From positions 124,001 to 188,000 of the forward strand of contig NZ_FQUU01000005.1 in the NCBI RefSeq assembly GCF_900129295.1: a DNA stretch of 64,000 nt. Direction: 5' to 3'. The position numbers were made by a program, and so were the translations under genes. A model generated the notes under the pieces. That model saw only the letters and a list, made by a program, of their open reading frames with translations. It was not told where the DNA came from and made no database searches. Source of the DNA: Flavisolibacter ginsengisoli DSM 18119. Lineage in GTDB: Bacteria; Bacteroidota; Bacteroidia; Chitinophagales; Chitinophagaceae. Positions 60,795 through 64,000 of this stretch are shown in pieces. Within the stretch, counting starts at the first letter, position 1. Each line of letters opens with the position of its first letter.

Positions 60795-61549
60795 TTAAAT
60801 GCTGTGTTTGATCTTAGGTTGTGGATGACCGTTACTCTTTATTTTTCCTTTAAAACTTTCACCAGGGGTTTTCATGAGTAATCTTTTGTCTTTTGCCCTC
60901 TGCAATAACTGCACTGCCAGCACAATCATCCAGAGCATATAGGCGCCTATGTTGATGCGTTCCGCACACCAATCATTGGGGTAGGAAGATTGGATGAAAT
61001 GCCTGGTGATGCTAGCCAGGTAAGGATGCCAAATACCATAAACACAACAACTGTTAACACTGAATAGATCCTGAATGGCCTCTTCATGGCTGCAGCACCA
61101 AAGCCGATCAATGCTAACATCAACACTAAAGTGATAAAGGTCATAACAATGTGCCAGGTATCAGTGAAGCTGCCGCCACCGGCTGCAAGAATCTCCCGCC
61201 GGTGCATAGGGGTCCATGCCAATCCAGCAAGCCCACTAATGATCATCAATGTTCCAAGTACGCGTAGGTTCCGGCTTTTGCCTGCCGTAAGCCTGATCCC
61301 CCATCCAAATGCAGCAACCAGCAGGGAATATAGAATACCTGGTACCAGCCATATAGCCCTGGTTGGCGCACCAATGGCTGACAATTCACTTACCACCTGT
61401 GAAGCAGGATTGTAGCCCGGGTAGAACATAGGAACAATGATATTCATGGCTATATACAAAAGGGAAGCAATGATGCCGCAGGTGAGCAGTAGGTTAACCC
61501 ATTGTGAAGCAGCTGCTTTTTTTGCCTCTTGAATTTTTACTGGTCTCAT
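60795..61549 (-). pseudogene. DUF998 membrane protein gene with a frameshift near its end
   Basis: From ATG 61549 the frame shows DUF998 features: five to six membrane segments, YNPASQVVSELSA and TPMHRR. It runs into a stop at 60947 after NLPTPMIGVRNAST. In the other frame the sequence GVxERINIGAYMLWMIVLAV (with one missing base at about 60961-60966) continues the expected sixth membrane helix and ends at 60795. A single-base deletion in CGG(G)AACGC explains the break. The 5'-most ATG is 61549; the open frame extends upstream to a TTG with no better start. Real pseudogene or indel error. Confidence 0.7.
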
Positions 61550-61832
61550 GGTTGATGATTTAAAGAGCAAATTCTAAGTTCTGTCAATCCATGATCCTGT
61601 AAAATGATGATGGTTAGTCTAACCTGTGATAGCTATCACTACAAGTGCGAATGGTTTTCATCCATGATGGGTTCTACATCTTAAATATGACTGTATACTG
61701 TTTGAGTGTAACTGTAAAGAAGCCCTGCAATGAATGGGAGATCAAAAAAAAGGCTGTACAATTATTGCATTATAGGTGGGTGGCAACGGGCCTGACAAAA
61801 CAATTGAAGAAATTGCAGCAACTTTTCAAACA

Positions 61833-62264
61833 ATGATGATCTGGTCTATACATCCTAAGTATCTTGATAGGGTAGGGTTGGTAGCTCTTTGGAGAGAAAC
61901 GCTGCTGGCAAAGCATGTATTAAAGGGTAAAACAAAGGGATACGTTAATCATCCCCAGCTTAAAAGGTTCAAAGCCTGTAGCCATCCCTTGCAGGCCATT
62001 AATCAATACCTGGAAGAAGTGTATAAAGAAGCTCAGGCAAGGCAATATAATTTTGATGATACTAAGTTTGAAAGCATCCCGGGCCAATTACTATTACCAG
62101 TTACCGAAGGCCAGGTGAAATATGAATTCAGTCATTTACTTAAAAAACTACGTGAAAGAGATATAGTTAGATACAATGCGTTCGTGGGCACAGGTATCAT
62201 TGACGTGCATAAAATCTTTATGATGGTGCCAGGTTCCATCGAACCCTGGGAGCTACTCTCTTAA
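61833..62264 (+). CDS. Pyrimidine-dimer DNA glycosylase / endonuclease V family
   Basis: A 143-aa protein, from ATG 61833 (or 61836), with the family pattern MIWSIHPKYLDRVGLVALWRE-type opening (WSIHPKYLD, LVALWRETLLA), KGKTKGYVNHPQLKRFK and CSHPLQAINQYLEEVYKEA. T4 endonuclease V-type enzymes remove UV-induced dimers by base excision. The frame extends 19 codons upstream, but the protein begins at the second or third Met. Solitary, with 262 bp of non-coding DNA before it. Confidence 0.85.
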   Translation: MMIWSIHPKYLDRVGLVALWRETLLAKHVLKGKTKGYVNHPQLKRFKACSHPLQAINQYLEEVYKEAQARQYNFDDTKFESIPGQLLLPVTEGQVKYEFSHLLKKLRERDIVRYNAFVGTGIIDVHKIFMMVPGSIEPWELLS

Positions 62265-62306
62265 GGTTAATGCATAAGTACCCTCACTGATTCATCTCAT
62301 GAATCA

Positions 62307-62657
62307 TTATTCTACAAAATGCCAGCAAACACCCGCAATGTCTACCAGGTTCACCTCTTTCCCATAAGGTTGTTGTGTGGGTTTGCTAACGCGGATACTA
62401 TATTTACTAGCCAGCTCTCTAACAGTTACCTCCTCATAAAATTCATTGGCATTACTGATCTTGACATTGATCATCAGATTCTCTGCAAATTCTTTATTAG
62501 CAAAGTTCTGCAAGATAAATTTGCAGCCATCTCTTTCAAATCCCACATAATCTCCCGCGTCCCAGTTAATGTGAAAACCCAGGTCCTGGAAAAGCCGTTT
62601 AGATGCTTCGAAATTTTCTCCGGATGGAATGAATGGTTCAAGTGATAGCAGTTTCAT
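62307..62657 (-). CDS. VOC-fold (glyoxalase/bleomycin resistance-like) protein
   Basis: The 116-aa protein has the paired beta-alpha-beta-beta-beta units: LEPFIPSGENFEASKRLFQD, HINWDAGDYVGFERDGCKFI and the second half NLMINVKISNANEFYEEVTV, ending DIAGVCWHFVE. A His-poor metal site suggests a binding or thiol-related role as well as an enzyme. Single gene. Confidence 0.82.
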   Translation of the reverse strand: MKLLSLEPFIPSGENFEASKRLFQDLGFHINWDAGDYVGFERDGCKFILQNFANKEFAENLMINVKISNANEFYEEVTVRELASKYSIRVSKPTQQPYGKEVNLVDIAGVCWHFVE

Positions 62658-62792
62658 GCTCGTAATATTATAGGTAAAGATATTGGTTTGGATTATCCTG
62701 CATGCAGGTTATAAAGAAATCCAAATTGCTATGGAGGTAATCAACAATACGTGATAGCAGTTGAAAGAGTAACGCTTCTTATAATTTAATAT

Positions 62793-63548
62793 TTACTGTT
62801 TGGGTAAGCTGGAAACTACCTTGCCCGCTTCATTCAGAAATTCAATTCTTGCACTGCCAGTGGAATCAACAATGAGGCGTATTCTTGTTTTGCCTTTTTT
62901 ATCTGCCAGGTTGATCAATGCCGATTTATCCGAATCCTTTCCAATAAAGACCCTGTGGGCAAACGCCGGATCGCTGTTTGCCGGCTCTAATAGTTCTTTA
63001 ATTTTTGCATCCCTCTCCGGGCCCTCAGGCAGTTTCTGAGCAGCTTTGTATTGACGTCGAAACTCTGGGAAGGGAGGACTGTTGTGCCAATCGTCAACAT
63101 ACAGGCCTGTATTCTTGTCTCCATTATCATCAAGGTATTGAAGGTACAAGACCTGGTTTTGGTTGTACTGATCAAAAGAGAAATGCCCTGAAGCAAAATA
63201 TTTTCCGCTGCTGTCTTTTCTGCCTGTGAATACCAATCCTCCACATTCAGTGGCATTGTCATCATAAAATATGAGGCCAGGTCTGCCACCTCCCGGAAGG
63301 CCATAAGGCTTTCCGTAGTATAAATTTTCAGGCGAGCTTTCCATATTGGAAAGAATTAGGCGGGGCTGCCCGTTTGGTTCAACTATATTGATTCGTTTCG
63401 CTGTAAGTTGGTCAACAGATAAGTTCTTTCCATTGGTTCCCTGCTTAAAAATAAGGAACAAGGCAAGTAGTAACAGCAGGGAGGAAACTACCGCGTACAC
63501 CGTTAGGATCTTTACCTGCTTTTTAATGGTATCAAGGCTGTTGTTCAT
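62793..63548 (-). CDS. Single-TM exported protein of unknown function
   Basis: A 251-aa protein with a signal anchor (about 15-36), and a periplasmic or extracellular domain with two related strand motifs, NIVEPNGQPRLILSN (about 53-67) and LINLADKKGKTRIRLIVDST. The Gly/Pro-rich GLPGGGRPGLIFYDDN and a long polar centre (about 110-180) suggest a beta-rich fold. No family recognised. Confidence 0.65.
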   Translation of the reverse strand: MNNSLDTIKKQVKILTVYAVVSSLLLLLALFLIFKQGTNGKNLSVDQLTAKRINIVEPNGQPRLILSNMESSPENLYYGKPYGLPGGGRPGLIFYDDNATECGGLVFTGRKDSSGKYFASGHFSFDQYNQNQVLYLQYLDDNGDKNTGLYVDDWHNSPPFPEFRRQYKAAQKLPEGPERDAKIKELLEPANSDPAFAHRVFIGKDSDKSALINLADKKGKTRIRLIVDSTGSARIEFLNEAGKVVSSLPKQ

Positions 63549-63951
63549 AAGGATTTAGTCGTCTCTTTTAAAGAGATCGAAACTATACCTTTTCATTTAC
63601 TTTCTAGATGTTAACATTTCAATCCCTTGGTGTGTTGAAAGTGTTTAGCGGGCTTCTATTTAATTATCTCAGTGTATCACCGGGTCTTCTTCGCGAACTC
63701 ATAGGGAAGACCATCCAATTATTAAGGCGCTTCCTTATTAACTTGTCAACCTGTAAACATTTCAACTTTTTATTTTGCCTTTCTCCCTCCTTACCCACCA
63801 ATCAACTTATCAATTTGTCAACCCCTTTTTCATTCCCTTAACACTACCCATCTTCCTTTAACATAAGCTTACCTAAGCCGCATTAATCCTGCGAACCTGT
63901 TTCATTTCTTATATAACGGAACGAAAGAAAAACCACGTTCCCCATCGGCAT
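63549..63951. other. Non-coding gap with repeated TCAAC/TGTCAAC motifs
   Basis: A 403-bp gap. It contains a pyrimidine-rich run (about 63734-63835) with the motifs TTGTCAAC, TTTCAAC, ATCAACTT and TGTCAACCCC, resembling the run at about 18417-18450. No gene, terminator or RNA found. Confidence 0.5.
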
Positions 63952-64000
63952 ATGAAAAAGCAAATTTTACTTTTAGCTTCTGTCATCATCTCCACGCTGG
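63952..64000 (+). CDS. Start of an exported protein, 3' end outside window
   Basis: The frame starts ATG at 63952 and reads MKKQILLLASVIISTL, a typical signal peptide, before the window ends. Only 16 codons are visible, so no family can be named. Confidence 0.6.
   Translation, partial: MKKQILLLASVIISTL

Overview
The window looks like a chromosomal stretch from a Bacteroidota bacterium, most likely of the Chitinophagaceae or a close relative. The evidence is internal: type IX secretion sorting tails of both the short 'Por' kind and the CHU_C kind, the Bacteroidota form of alternative complex III next to a heme-copper oxidase, a futalosine-pathway menaquinone gene (mqnC), lipoproteins with short signal peptides, and families largely confined to this phylum (DUF5522-like, DUF6787-like). 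No rRNA, tRNA, CRISPR array, prophage or plasmid replication gene was found.

Region 1 (1 to about 14.6 kb) is accessory. It opens with the 3' part of a vanadium-haloperoxidase/PAP2-type gene that carries two copies of the domain, then a gap filled with four kinds of short palindromic repeat. Next come small, mostly minus-strand genes (lipoproteins, a DHFR-like reductase, DinB, TPR, a PD-(D/E)XK nuclease with a DUF5655-like tail, a polysaccharide deacetylase); two of these are broken by single-base frameshifts. An exported Hcp-like protein paired with a T9SS-sorted protein, and a GlxA/AraC regulator divergent from an SRPBCC/SnoaL pair, follow. The most striking element is a REP-associated tyrosine transposase (RAYT) at 13.8-14.4 kb, bracketed by inverted copies of a 58-59 bp palindrome of which three more copies lie in the window. 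One copy supplies the stop codon of the transposase gene. A second palindrome family (three copies) lies in the same neighbourhood.

Region 2 (14.6-30.2 kb) is mainly housekeeping: a fused two-component 2-oxoacid dehydrogenase E1, a 4-TM holin-like protein, an Asp-box lipoprotein with a 126-bp tandem duplication upstream, an M16 peptidase pair (one active, one lacking the zinc motif), a retropepsin-like protease with PDZ domain, mqnC, a 2H phosphoesterase, an OmpA lipoprotein, two paralogous single-domain response regulators, htpG and purN.

Region 3 (30.5-47 kb) is the respiratory core: actABCDEF (alternative complex III), coxB, coxA, ctaB (heme O synthase), two subunit III-type genes and a subunit IV-type gene, all on the plus strand and closed by a strong terminator, followed by a SCO copper chaperone and a DUF420 protein. 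Together these would take electrons from menaquinol through alternative complex III to an aa3-type oxidase, with copper and heme assembly functions alongside.

Region 4 (47-64 kb) is mixed: a large AsmA-like protein, an alkyltransferase-like protein with Ala in place of the catalytic Cys, a GxxExxY protein, DUF5522/trmB, a fatty acid hydroxylase, a second deacetylase, a glycine-zipper protein, a CHU_C-sorted surface protein, a membrane-anchored esterase, a frameshifted DUF998 gene, a pyrimidine-dimer glycosylase, a VOC protein, and at the right edge the first codons of another exported protein.
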